Assembly: GCA_964557955.1 (NCBI GenBank)
Contig: CAZLCS010000003.1
Span: 62,001 to 126,000, forward strand
Direction of reading: 5' to 3'
Source of the DNA: JALOOX01 sp964557955
Lineage (GTDB): Bacteria; Desulfobacterota; Syntrophobacteria; Syntrophobacterales; Syntrophobacteraceae
DNA length: 64,000 bases
The position numbers were made by a program, and so were the translations under genes. Each line of letters begins with the position of its first letter. Positions within the stretch are counted from its first letter, which is position 1. Shown here in pieces: positions 1 to 7,794 of this stretch. The notes under the pieces were generated by a model that was given only the letters and a program-made list of their open reading frames with translations, was not told the origin of the DNA and did not search any database.

Positions 1-52
1 TTTTGCACTCTCAAATCCTGCCCGGGTTGCCCCTTGGTAGACCAGGACCTGT

Positions 53-67
53 TGGCATACATAATGC
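53..67 (+). promoter_or_regulatory. possible sigma-54 promoter (weak)
   Basis: The site reads TGGCAT-N5-ATGC with GG and GC spaced by ten bases, against the consensus TGGCAC-N5-TTGC; two positions differ. It lies about 175 bases before the lipoprotein gene at 243. It is weaker than the five sites on the minus strand, and may be chance. Confidence 0.3.
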
Positions 68-79
68 CCCAACAGGGGG

Positions 80-102
80 GCATCATCGCGGTTCGATGAT
101 GC
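80..102. repeat. perfect 9-bp hairpin upstream of the first gene
   Basis: GCATCATCG (80-88) and CGATGATGC (94-102) form a perfect inverted repeat with a five-base loop. No T-run follows on either strand, so an ordinary terminator is unlikely. It could be an operator or an RNA hairpin in the leader of the gene at 243. Confidence 0.4.
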
Positions 103-242
103 ATTCTGCGACAGTTTACATAGATATTGCGACAGGAATCAACCTAATCTTGTAGGTCGTGATAGGAAGTTCAGTTGTTGCCAGAGACCGCCCTTCGCGG
201 TAACCGTCTGATCTTTTCAGACCCACGAGGATCCTTGTTCCG

Positions 243-857
243 ATGAGCCGATTTCGCCTTGTATGCATGCTGCTGTTGATCGCTCCGGGCTTGACGGGTT
301 GCCTTCATGCAAACACTTTGACCTTTCGCGGGGTGAAATGTGACCCACCGGAGGTGATCGCCTGGGCCCCTCTCAGCCCGCATATCCAGAAATCCGTCTG
401 CGTTGTCAGGTTCGATGTTCCATCTCACGCCAAGGGGGCAGCCGATTGGTTGTCTAGAATCTACATCGAAAAGCTCATGCAGGAGGGGCCATTCAGGAGC
501 GTGAGGCAGCTCGAAGCCAGTGGTTCGGCCGATGGCGATGCCATTCGTTTGGCCCGTGCCGAACAGTGCGACCTCGTCGTCCTGCCGACGGTTGTGTCAT
601 TCATCGAGAGCTCCGGGGCGATGCCAACCGAGCTGAAAGTGGATGTTCAGTTGTTTGATGTTGCCATGTCGAGGCTCCTCATACGCGTCGGACAAGCAGC
701 CGCTTCCGAGCCGGGGCAAAGCGTTGACCTGGTATGGAATATCATCGAGGCGCAACCGGCCTTGCGCACGCAACAGCTCGCTCATATGCTGGCTTTGCAA
801 TACGCAAGGCTTTTGGCGTCAGCGGCAGCTCCTGCCGGGATACTTGGCGGCAAATAA
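243..857 (+). CDS. putative lipoprotein of unknown function
   Basis: This 204-residue protein opens with a lipoprotein signal: a short basic start, a hydrophobic stretch and a lipobox LTGC with Cys at about residue 20. The mature part is probably anchored in the inner or outer membrane. The middle (residues about 55-160) alternates predicted strands and helices and contains a run like 'RAEQCDLVVLPTVVSF', reminiscent of the TolB-N/CsgG-like fold of outer-membrane-associated proteins, but I cannot assign a family. The ATG at 243 follows GAGGAT about eleven bases upstream. It starts the plus-strand cluster that leads into che genes, separated from the next gene by about 215 bases, so a link to motility is only contextual. 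Confidence 0.7.
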   Translation: MSRFRLVCMLLLIAPGLTGCLHANTLTFRGVKCDPPEVIAWAPLSPHIQKSVCVVRFDVPSHAKGAADWLSRIYIEKLMQEGPFRSVRQLEASGSADGDAIRLARAEQCDLVVLPTVVSFIESSGAMPTELKVDVQLFDVAMSRLLIRVGQAAASEPGQSVDLVWNIIEAQPALRTQQLAHMLALQYARLLASAAAPAGILGGK

Positions 858-1073
858 GTCTAAAGCGCACCCCGAAGGGCACCGAATTATCGGATGCCAC
901 CTGCCACAACGCAGGATAGAAAATATCATTCCGGCGCTTGGGGATAGAATCAACCCATGGATGGGCACCATTCTCTAAGATGATGGAACCATTGATCCTT
1001 TTTCGGAATCAAACCTTGATACGAATGAGATACGCTTCAATCATTTGGCCGATTGCCATGTCATTGGAATCAT

Positions 1074-1796
1074 ATGGTCAATGTGGCAGGATTGGATCTC
1101 GAATTGGATACTTTGGTTAAGATAATTGTAGTTGATGATGATGATCTCTGTAGAGGTTTGATAAGAGATTCTATTGAAATGAATGATGTAGAGATATTTG
1201 TGGCTTCTGATGGTCTAGAGGCGTTGAAAATTATAGAAGATAAGAATGCTGACGTGCTTATCACAGATCTCAATATGCCCAGAATGGACGGACTTTCATT
1301 GATCAATCATGCACGTCAAATCAATGCAAATATAGTATCAATAATTATTACTGGTTTTGGAAGCCTTGAGAGTGCAATTGAAGCCATCCAACAAGGAGCA
1401 TATGATTATGTTCAAAAACCATTTTCTGTTGAGCGTATCACTGTAGTTGCAAGAAATGCCGTCGAAAAGACGAGAATCTTGAAGGAAAGAGCCAAGCTGC
1501 TGAGAGAGCTCGAAACTGCCTACCAGAACCTCAAATACCTGGAAACGCAGTCGCATGCGATGGAAGACAGTGACCATGCAAATTTCAGCAATCCTGCTCC
1601 AGAAGATGGTTACTATGTGCTTTCACAGCCTGCCCTGCCTTTGTTCTGCTATGACTCGCCGTCGCAGTCGTCTTCCCAAATGCTGACTCAACTCGAAAGG
1701 TTGAATGAGCTGAAGCGAGAAGGCGTCATCGCAGACAATGAGTTTGCCGCGCTGAAACAACTCATCATCAGGCAATTAAGGCCGATATCTGCATGA
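1074..1796 (+). CDS. response regulator with C-terminal SHOCT-like domain
   Basis: The first ~125 residues are a receiver domain: an acidic cluster VVDDDD, the phospho-acceptor in 'LITDLNMPRMDG', a switch Thr in 'IIITGFG' and the conserved Lys in 'VQKPF'. A helical linker follows, and the last ~35 residues (LERLNELKREGVIADNEF) match the SHOCT short C-terminal domain pattern. There is no DNA-binding or enzymatic output. ATG 1074 is chosen because GGAA lies just upstream; TTG 1113 would start directly at the receiver and is a real alternative. Its stop overlaps the next start (ATGA), so it is translationally coupled to the HD-GYP gene. The receiver half is about 30% GC, the C-terminal half about 50%. 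Confidence 0.75.
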   Translation: MVNVAGLDLELDTLVKIIVVDDDDLCRGLIRDSIEMNDVEIFVASDGLEALKIIEDKNADVLITDLNMPRMDGLSLINHARQINANIVSIIITGFGSLESAIEAIQQGAYDYVQKPFSVERITVVARNAVEKTRILKERAKLLRELETAYQNLKYLETQSHAMEDSDHANFSNPAPEDGYYVLSQPALPLFCYDSPSQSSSQMLTQLERLNELKREGVIADNEFAALKQLIIRQLRPISA

Positions 1797-3328
1797 AGAT
1801 CTTGATTGTTGAGGATGATGTCATACTGAGTGAACTGCTCAGAGAGTATTTGCAGCAATTGGACCACGAAAAGGTGCAGGTTTGCTCCTCGGGTGCCGAG
1901 GCGGTGGCCTGGTTCAATGGAGCCCATTCTGACTCCTTTGACTGTGCCTTCATCGACCTCAGGCTGCCCGACATAGACGGTCTCGAATTGCTGGAGCTCA
2001 TCAAGAGTCGGGAGCCAGGCCTCCCCGTTGTCATGATGAGTGGTTATACAACCATGAACTATACTATTGAGGCCATGCGAAAAGGGGCATCAGATTTCCT
2101 CCCGAAGCCTTTCACCGTGCAGGACATGGCCTTGGCTCTTGAGAGAGTCACCAAGGAAAGGCGTCTGCTACTGGAGAACCTGAGTCTCAAGCTCGAATGC
2201 CAGACTCGCAAGCAGCTGGAAGTGGTCAATCGGGAGCTCCAGGAGATCATCGCCGAGCAGGTCAAATTGTTTCAGATTGCCGGAGAAATCGATGAAGTTC
2301 GATCCAGTGAGGATCTTTACCCGAAGATCGTGAAGATCGCATCCCGCGTGACGGATGGAAAAGATGTGGGTTTTTTCATTCTGCCCCCGGATCAGCAGAA
2401 TATGATTCTCATATCCGACTGCGGCTTGGAGGGCTACCACTCCGGCCCGCGTTTATTCAGGGTCCCCGATGACACGTGGCGGGAGGTTTTGAGCGGGGCC
2501 GGCGGACATGTTGTCCTGCCGGTCGGAGAACTGCTGAACGGTGGAGAAAGGCGGCGCTCCTCATCGCAGGCCGGTTCTTTCACCTGTTGGCCATTGCGCA
2601 TTCGCGGGGAGCTTTTCGGTTTCCTCGCTGCCTCTTTCAACGGAACGGGCAGGGGACCTGTTCAAGCCGAAGTGAAGCTTCTCGATTTCCTTGTCTCCAA
2701 GGCTTCGTTGGCCATAGAAAACATGGCATTGTATGAAAGCATGATCAATAATTTCTACGCCATACTGCGCTCTCTGGTCAACGCGCTCGAGGCCAAAGAT
2801 CTCTACACTGGCAAGCACTCTGAAAGAGTCACGAACTATGCCCATCACATCGGTTTGGCCATGGGTTGTTCCATGGGGGAAATCGAGGCTCTGCGAACGG
2901 TTGGTTATCTTCATGATATAGGAAAGATCGGCATAGCTGACAGCATCTTGAATAAGGCGGGATCTCTCACCGAGGATGAATTTGAGCTCATCAAGAAGCA
3001 TCCGGTGATCGGCGAGGCCATTGTCTCGGAACTGGGTCTATCGCCGGAGGAGCGGGCTATTATTCGCCACCACCATGAAAGATGGGATGGCGGGGGGTAC
3101 CCCGATGGATTGTCAAAGCATGAAATTCCTCTGCTTGCGAGGATCATAATGGTCGCCGATTCCTACGACGCGATGACATCCAAGCGAGCCTACCGAAACG
3201 CGATGTCTGGAGAGGAAGCCTTGCAGGAGCTCGAGGCCAATCGATCAAAGCAGTTTGATGCCGAGGTCGTGGATGCCTTTGCGGGTTGGTTTAGAGCGTC
3301 CGGGCGGAGGGAGCTGAGCACAGCATAG
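1793..3328 (+). CDS. response regulator with GAF and HD-GYP domains (c-di-GMP phosphodiesterase)
   Basis: A 511-residue three-domain protein. Residues 1-120 are a receiver with phospho-acceptor D55 (DLRLPD), switch T/S region 'MMSGYT' and Lys in 'LPKPF'. A coiled linker leads to a GAF-like region (about 165-315). Residues about 325-505 are an HD-GYP domain with the metal-binding HD in 'YLHDIGKIG' and the signature 'HHHERWDGGGYPDG'. Proteins of this type hydrolyse cyclic di-GMP, a signal that usually switches cells between swimming and attachment. It overlaps the preceding regulator by four bases and is followed 48 bases later by a histidine kinase, which is its most likely phosphodonor. Cytoplasmic; no membrane segments. 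Confidence 0.9.
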   Translation: MKILIVEDDVILSELLREYLQQLDHEKVQVCSSGAEAVAWFNGAHSDSFDCAFIDLRLPDIDGLELLELIKSREPGLPVVMMSGYTTMNYTIEAMRKGASDFLPKPFTVQDMALALERVTKERRLLLENLSLKLECQTRKQLEVVNRELQEIIAEQVKLFQIAGEIDEVRSSEDLYPKIVKIASRVTDGKDVGFFILPPDQQNMILISDCGLEGYHSGPRLFRVPDDTWREVLSGAGGHVVLPVGELLNGGERRRSSSQAGSFTCWPLRIRGELFGFLAASFNGTGRGPVQAEVKLLDFLVSKASLAIENMALYESMINNFYAILRSLVNALEAKDLYTGKHSERVTNYAHHIGLAMGCSMGEIEALRTVGYLHDIGKIGIADSILNKAGSLTEDEFELIKKHPVIGEAIVSELGLSPEERAIIRHHHERWDGGGYPDGLSKHEIPLLARIIMVADSYDAMTSKRAYRNAMSGEEALQELEANRSKQFDAEVVDAFAGWFRASGRRELSTA

Positions 3329-3376
3329 CTTTGTGGCATTGGGCTTCGCGGTGCTTGAACCAAGGAAGAGACGAGT

Positions 3377-4207
3377 ATGGACGAGGGTTTGGCGGAACGG
3401 AAGGGCGGACAGCAGGAGGTGAGAAGCTGGATGCCTGCATTGCTGGAGAAGGACCGGCTGAGTCACACATCGAGACTCATCAGGGGGCTCATTCACAATA
3501 TCAATGGTCCGCTGCACAATCTCTCCATGCTCGGTGAAATGCTGATTCATGGGAATGATCAGCTGGATCGGCTTCTCGATGAACAGGGGCTGCAATTGGG
3601 GGAGGTTGGTGACTCCTTGCGAAACAAGCAGCGAGATCGCTTACAGCGGTTGATGCAGCAGATTTCATCTCTTTCCGAGATGCTGCAGGACTTCAGCATT
3701 GTTCAAGAGATGATGACAGCAAGCGCGGACGTCGACATTGCTTTCGTGCTCGGCAAGCTGGCCCGAGTGTTTCGCGCGGACCTGTTCTTCAAGCATCGTG
3801 TGGATGTGACGCTTCAGTTGGAGGAAAACCTGCCGCCTGTCGGTATACCCGGGAGCGCTCTCGTTCCATCACTCATGCATTTGATACGAAATGCGTTGTT
3901 GGCACTTACGGATTCGACCGAGAAGAGACTGTGCATCGCGTGTTCAAGGCATGGGGAGGCTGTGCATATCGCCATCAGGGACACGGGTATCGGTTTTGAC
4001 TACCTGAAGGTCGAGAAGCTGTATGAAATATTTAACACCGAATGGCCCAGAGAGATCCTGGAAAAGGATGAACTGGAAAGCCACCATGGTTTTGGTCTCT
4101 TTGCAGTTCGCACACTGCTTCGACCCTATGGTGTCCAATTGTCTTTGTGCCGGGAGGGGTCGGAAACGGTCGCTCTTCTGGAGATTCCCCTGCGATCACA
4201 ATCCTGA
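3377..4207 (+). CDS. soluble sensor histidine kinase
   Basis: A 276-residue kinase with no membrane segment and no recognisable input domain. The H-box is 'LIHNINGPLHNL' with the phosphorylated His at residue 40. The ATPase part shows the N-box (LMHLIRNALLALTD), the G1 box (DTGIGFDY) and the G2 box (HHGFGLFAVRTLL). ATG 3377 has AAGGAAG eight bases upstream. The H-box lies almost at the N-terminus, so the input must come from a partner or from the first 35 residues. Placed directly after two receiver proteins, it probably phosphorylates one or both of them. Confidence 0.85.
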   Translation: MDEGLAERKGGQQEVRSWMPALLEKDRLSHTSRLIRGLIHNINGPLHNLSMLGEMLIHGNDQLDRLLDEQGLQLGEVGDSLRNKQRDRLQRLMQQISSLSEMLQDFSIVQEMMTASADVDIAFVLGKLARVFRADLFFKHRVDVTLQLEENLPPVGIPGSALVPSLMHLIRNALLALTDSTEKRLCIACSRHGEAVHIAIRDTGIGFDYLKVEKLYEIFNTEWPREILEKDELESHHGFGLFAVRTLLRPYGVQLSLCREGSETVALLEIPLRSQS

Positions 4208-4485
4208 TCAAAGCCTTGCTCTGGAAATATCTTCCGCTTCGTCGGCAGATAATGCTTCCTTCTATGAGAATCCTCGGCTCAGGGTGCGTGGGGGCACCTG
4301 ATCGCTCTCCGGCCGGCTACGATGGCCGATGCCGGTTGGCCTGCAGGCCTGCTCAGATCCCGTTGTCGATTGTGAAAGATCGGCAAAGATTTTGCTTACG
4401 TGTGGGCATTGGCACTGCAAACATGCGATCGTTCGGTGGAGAGCACCTGGTTGAGGGGCATTCAAAACAGCGGGAGAGCAAGGCC

Positions 4486-4962
4486 ATGAAAATAGGAAAC
4501 TGTGGTCGGGGCGGGCAGGTTGAGCCGGAAGGCCTGAAGCGGGGCGGGAGTGGGGCAGTAACCAGCACGGAATTCAAGGATCTCCTCGATCGGGAGGTGG
4601 CGGGCGCCCAATTGTCTGCAAGCTGTGCTCCGCATCTAATTGAAACGGCGGGGGTAGGCGGCGTCTCATTCTCGCCGGCACTGAAGTCATATTCTATCGG
4701 TGAGGGGGGTGCTCCCGTTGCTATTCCGGAGGTCGAGCATCTGGAACAGGTGTTGGACGGCGTCGGTACGCGACTCGAGAGTGGGTGGGCCAGCCTTGCA
4801 GAGGTCGAGGAAGTCATCGAATCTCTCCAGGCGGAGTCGGAAAAGTTGGCCGCTCTGACAGCCGGAATTTCTTCTGAACATCCATTAGTCCAACTGGGGC
4901 GGGATTTGAGTGTGTTGTCGTATGTGGAATCCATCAAATGGCAACGGGGCGACTTCGTTTAA
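4486..4962 (+). CDS. conserved hypothetical protein of flagellar/chemotaxis cluster
   Basis: A 158-residue protein starting at ATG 4486, which has GGGAG about nine bases upstream. The N-terminal half is Gly/Ser-rich with an 'EFKDLLDREV' segment like those at the start of secreted flagellar proteins. The C-terminal half is a predicted coiled-coil (LEQVLDGVGTRLESG to LQAESEKLAALT) ending in 'VESIKWQRGDFV'. I recall similar unassigned proteins with this ending from flagellar regions of sulfate reducers, but cannot name a family or function. The open frame extends upstream to 4147, overlapping the kinase, but that part looks non-coding. Confidence 0.6.
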   Translation: MKIGNCGRGGQVEPEGLKRGGSGAVTSTEFKDLLDREVAGAQLSASCAPHLIETAGVGGVSFSPALKSYSIGEGGAPVAIPEVEHLEQVLDGVGTRLESGWASLAEVEEVIESLQAESEKLAALTAGISSEHPLVQLGRDLSVLSYVESIKWQRGDFV

Positions 4963-5065
4963 CACCCTGAAATGGAGCCTGGAGCTCTCCTTTGCAGAGC
5001 CGCTGGAGGTGGCGATGGAGGACGGGGGAGGCGGCGACCCTGATTGCAGTGTTTCTCCTTAAGTG

Positions 5066-5080
5066 AGGCAATGGCAATGC
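5066..5080 (+). promoter_or_regulatory. possible sigma-54 promoter before cheR (weak)
   Basis: AGGCAA-N5-ATGC keeps the GG and GC elements with ten bases between them, but other consensus positions are poor. It sits about 118 bases before the cheR start in a 235-base gene-free stretch. Confidence 0.25.
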
Positions 5081-5197
5081 CGATTATCAGGGCAATGTTC
5101 CAGGGGGACATTGAAGGATGCAAACCTCTCTATTTTCAATGTTAATGATAGAATGGCATCATTACCTGCTGTAATAATCTAATGCTTGCGAGTATCT

Positions 5198-6013
5198 ATG
5201 ATACTTTCAGATCGTTTGTTCGAGCAATTCAGTGAGCTAGTCTATCGTGAATGTGGTATAAATCTCCACTCAGGTAAGAAATCTCTATTGCAGGCCAGAT
5301 TAAATAAAAGACTGCGAGCTACTGGTATTAGAGATTACGATAGTTATTATGCTTTTCTGATTTCAAAAGATGATCCGCAAGAAATTGTTAATTTCTTAGA
5401 TTGCATATCCACAAATCTGACATATTTTTTTCGTGAGCAACAGCATTTCGATTTCTTAAATAATATACTCTCAGATTTAACTTCTTATAATTCTAAACAT
5501 AATAATAAGCGTATTCGTGTTTGGAGTGCAGGATGCTCCACAGGTGAAGAACCTTATAGTATTGCGATGTGTATTTTATCTTGTGTTGCTGAATACAACA
5601 ATTTTGATATAAAAATTCTTGCAACAGACATATCAACACGAGTGCTTTCTATCGCAAAGCAAGGTATTTATAGTCTTGATAAATTAAAAAATGTAAGTAT
5701 TGAATTGAGAAATAAATATTTCAGAAAAAGAAACGGTTCATCAGCAGAATATGAAGTGACTAACGATCTCAAGAATCTAATAACTTTCTCAAGGTTAAAT
5801 TTGAAAGAGCAGTATCCTTTCAAGGGCCCTTTTGATATAGTTTTTTGTAGAAATGTCATGATTTACTTCGACAAGAATACTCAAGAACATTTGGTCAATA
5901 GAATGGCCTCCTATCTTGCTCCAGGCGGTTATCTATTCGTTGGGCATTCCGAAAGTCTAATGGGACTGAATCATGATTTATCTTACGTAAAGCCTGCTGT
6001 TTACAGAAAGTGA
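5198..6013 (+). CDS. cheR: CheR chemoreceptor methyltransferase
   Basis: CheR methylates glutamates of chemoreceptors using S-adenosylmethionine, the forward reaction of chemotactic adaptation. The 271-residue protein has the N-terminal helical domain (residues 1-75) and the SAM-binding domain with 'SAGCSTGEEPYSIAM', 'ATDIS' and 'DIVFCRNVMIYF', ending in 'LFVGHSESL'. ATG 5198 is chosen; the upstream in-frame TTG 5186 lacks support. The gene is strikingly AT-rich: sampled 60-base blocks are about 23-32% GC, against well over 50% in cheD and cheY just downstream. That suggests a foreign or recently exchanged copy. CheD follows 36 bases later. Confidence 0.93.
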   Translation: MILSDRLFEQFSELVYRECGINLHSGKKSLLQARLNKRLRATGIRDYDSYYAFLISKDDPQEIVNFLDCISTNLTYFFREQQHFDFLNNILSDLTSYNSKHNNKRIRVWSAGCSTGEEPYSIAMCILSCVAEYNNFDIKILATDISTRVLSIAKQGIYSLDKLKNVSIELRNKYFRKRNGSSAEYEVTNDLKNLITFSRLNLKEQYPFKGPFDIVFCRNVMIYFDKNTQEHLVNRMASYLAPGGYLFVGHSESLMGLNHDLSYVKPAVYRK

Positions 6014-6049
6014 ATCGGATAACTTTCTAAGCATAGTGATAAGACGCGA

Positions 6050-6529
6050 ATGAAGAGAATAATCGGTGTGGCGGATATGGCCGTCAGCAATAATCAGCAG
6101 GAGGATTTGATCACCTATTCCCTGGGGTCTTGTATCGGAGTGGTGATATACGATCCCACGGTCAAAGTAGGAGGGCTGCTCCACTATATGCTTCCCGAGT
6201 CCGGCATGGATGCTGAGAAAGCCAAGAAGACACCCGCGATGTTTGCAGATACCGGTATTCCACTCCTGTTCAAGCAGAGTTATCAACTTGGGGCCTCGAA
6301 GAGAAACATGATGGTCAAGGTTGTCGGCGGGGGGCAGATCATGGACGAGAATGGGGTCTTCAATATCGGGAAACGCAACTATCTGGCCCTGCGCAAGCTC
6401 TTCTGGAAGAACAACGTGATGGTAGCGGCTGAACATGTTGGAGGCAACGTCAATCGGACGGTGCGCCTGGAGATTGCCACCGGACGTGTCTTTCTGAAGG
6501 TGTCAGGACTTGGAGAGATAGAGTTCTAG
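6050..6529 (+). CDS. cheD: CheD chemoreceptor glutamine deamidase
   Basis: CheD deamidates glutamines on chemoreceptors and in many bacteria is controlled by binding CheC/CheX-type phosphatases. The 159-residue protein has the catalytic Cys in 'YSLGSCIGVVIYD', the catalytic His in 'GGLLHYMLP', and the conserved 'KVVGGGQIMDENGVFNIGKRN' region (Thr/Ser site nearby). ATG 6050 follows cheR by 36 bases. GC content returns to that of the main cluster here, so the AT-rich patch ends at the cheR stop. A CheX-like protein two genes downstream is a plausible partner. Confidence 0.93.
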   Translation: MKRIIGVADMAVSNNQQEDLITYSLGSCIGVVIYDPTVKVGGLLHYMLPESGMDAEKAKKTPAMFADTGIPLLFKQSYQLGASKRNMMVKVVGGGQIMDENGVFNIGKRNYLALRKLFWKNNVMVAAEHVGGNVNRTVRLEIATGRVFLKVSGLGEIEF

Positions 6530-6553
6530 AACACAACACAGGATCGAATAGCG

Positions 6554-6976
6554 ATGCCTTATAATGTTTTGATCGTCGATGATTCCAAATCCATGCGCCA
6601 GGTGATTCGAAAGATCTTGGGCATATCCGGCTTCATGGTGGGTGACTGCCTGGAGGCAGGCAATGGTCAGGAGGCCTTGGATTTATTGGAGAAGAACTGG
6701 GTGGACCTGATCCTATCGGATGTTCACATGCCGGTGATGGATGGTTTTGGGCTTCTCAGGGCATTGCGGGAGAATCAGGAGTGGCATGACACTCCCGTTG
6801 TGCTGATCACGACCGAGTCCAATGAGGACAGAATTCAGGAAGCAATGTCCCTTGGCGCAAAGGGCTATATCCGAAAACCCTTTCGTGCCGAGTCCATCCG
6901 CATGCACCTCAACCAGATCCTGGGAGTCGAAGAAGGACATGAATTACCGGGCACCGATGATGAAAGCGATTTCTGA
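6554..6976 (+). CDS. cheY: CheY-like single-domain response regulator
   Basis: A 140-residue receiver without an output domain. It has the acidic pair in 'LIVDDSKSMRQ', phospho-acceptor Asp in 'LILSDVHMPVMDG', switch Thr in 'LITTESN' and Lys in 'IRKPF'. Such proteins carry the signal from CheA to the flagellar switch (FliM/FliN), or act as a phosphate sink. It has a short acidic tail after the receiver. The start has CAGGA about ten bases upstream. The 3' end overlaps the CheX-like gene by 38 bases, suggesting tight coupling with that phosphatase. Confidence 0.9.
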   Translation: MPYNVLIVDDSKSMRQVIRKILGISGFMVGDCLEAGNGQEALDLLEKNWVDLILSDVHMPVMDGFGLLRALRENQEWHDTPVVLITTESNEDRIQEAMSLGAKGYIRKPFRAESIRMHLNQILGVEEGHELPGTDDESDF

Positions 6977-7373
6977 TGTCCTCGAAACGATGTTTTTTCT
7001 GACCATTGATTTCGAAGATACAACTCCGGACGGGCAGGTCGGGCTCTGTGAGGCCAGGATTCCCATTCGGCTGGGCGGCGGAGAATTGACGGTTGATTTG
7101 AGTGTCGCAGAGGATTTTGCTCGAATGGCAGCGGCCAATTTTTTGGGCGTTGATGACGACAAGGTCGATGACAGCGAAGTGATGGATGTTGTCAGGGAAA
7201 TGGCCAATATGGTGGGGGGGGGCTTCATTGAGCAGGCGGGGGACAATGGGGCGCGACTCGGTATTCCAACGTTCAGACGTGCTGAAGGTGAGATTGGCGA
7301 ACATAAAGAGGGTGTTCCCTTTTCTTTCATGGGAGACTTTGCGGGCGTTGTCAGTTGGAAGATGAGCTCCTGA
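6939..7373 (+). CDS. cheX: CheX/CheC-family CheY-P phosphatase
   Basis: A 144-residue protein of the CheC-CheX-FliY fold, which dephosphorylates CheY-P. The key signature E-x2-N is seen in 'VVREMANMVGGGF', followed by the Gly-rich turn; only one copy is clear, as in CheX rather than two as in CheC. A second strand-rich half contains 'GVPFSFMGDFAGVVSW'. The chosen ATG 6939 has AGAAGGA directly upstream and lies inside the end of the preceding cheY. With CheZ encoded further down, the cluster has two unrelated CheY-P phosphatases. Confidence 0.82.
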   Translation: MNYRAPMMKAISDVLETMFFLTIDFEDTTPDGQVGLCEARIPIRLGGGELTVDLSVAEDFARMAAANFLGVDDDKVDDSEVMDVVREMANMVGGGFIEQAGDNGARLGIPTFRRAEGEIGEHKEGVPFSFMGDFAGVVSWKMSS

Positions 7374-7794
7374 GAACCGGCCAAAGGGCATTGTAGAGAC
7401 TCCTTCTTCTTTCAGCCTGGGGTTGCAGGAACTCAATACCTCAAATCTCTTTCCTCGACGCGAAGCCGAACATCGCTGCCGCATCGTCAGCTGAGTGACA
7501 GGACGCCGCCACACGGGGCCACTCATGAGAAGTACCGGTGCGCCCTGGAGTCTGACGCCGAGCCCTTCCTTTGGATCCTCAAGCTTTGGATGCGATTATG
7601 GCGTTTGAAGAACGCAAAGTTCAAATTCCGTCATGAAATGTCGAGATGCAGAGATAACTGGCATGGCAGACGCATTGGCTGAAGGTTGAGCTGAGTCAGC
7701 GCATCCGGGGCCTTAAGTCCCGGTCTCCACGCTGAGACCTGCTCCAGAGGCTTGCACTCAGGGAGTGCGAAATTCCGATTTCAGGAAATCAAAC
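7374..7794. other. gene-free stretch between cheX and cheB
   Basis: This 421-base stretch has no credible reading frame on either strand. I see no T-tailed terminator. A GG-N10-GC pattern (TGGCAT-N5-ACGC) occurs near 7660, but the -12 element is poor. It may hold a promoter for cheB, or be the scar of a lost gene. Confidence 0.45.

Noticed and set aside
861..890. TAAA-N16-ACCGAATT, possible sigma-28 promoter before the first response regulator
   Set aside because: Only half of the -10 positions match GCCGATAA and the spacing is one base too long.
4983..4998. TGGAGC...TTTGC, sigma-54-like site after the 158-residue gene
   Set aside because: GG and GC are eleven bases apart, one more than allowed.
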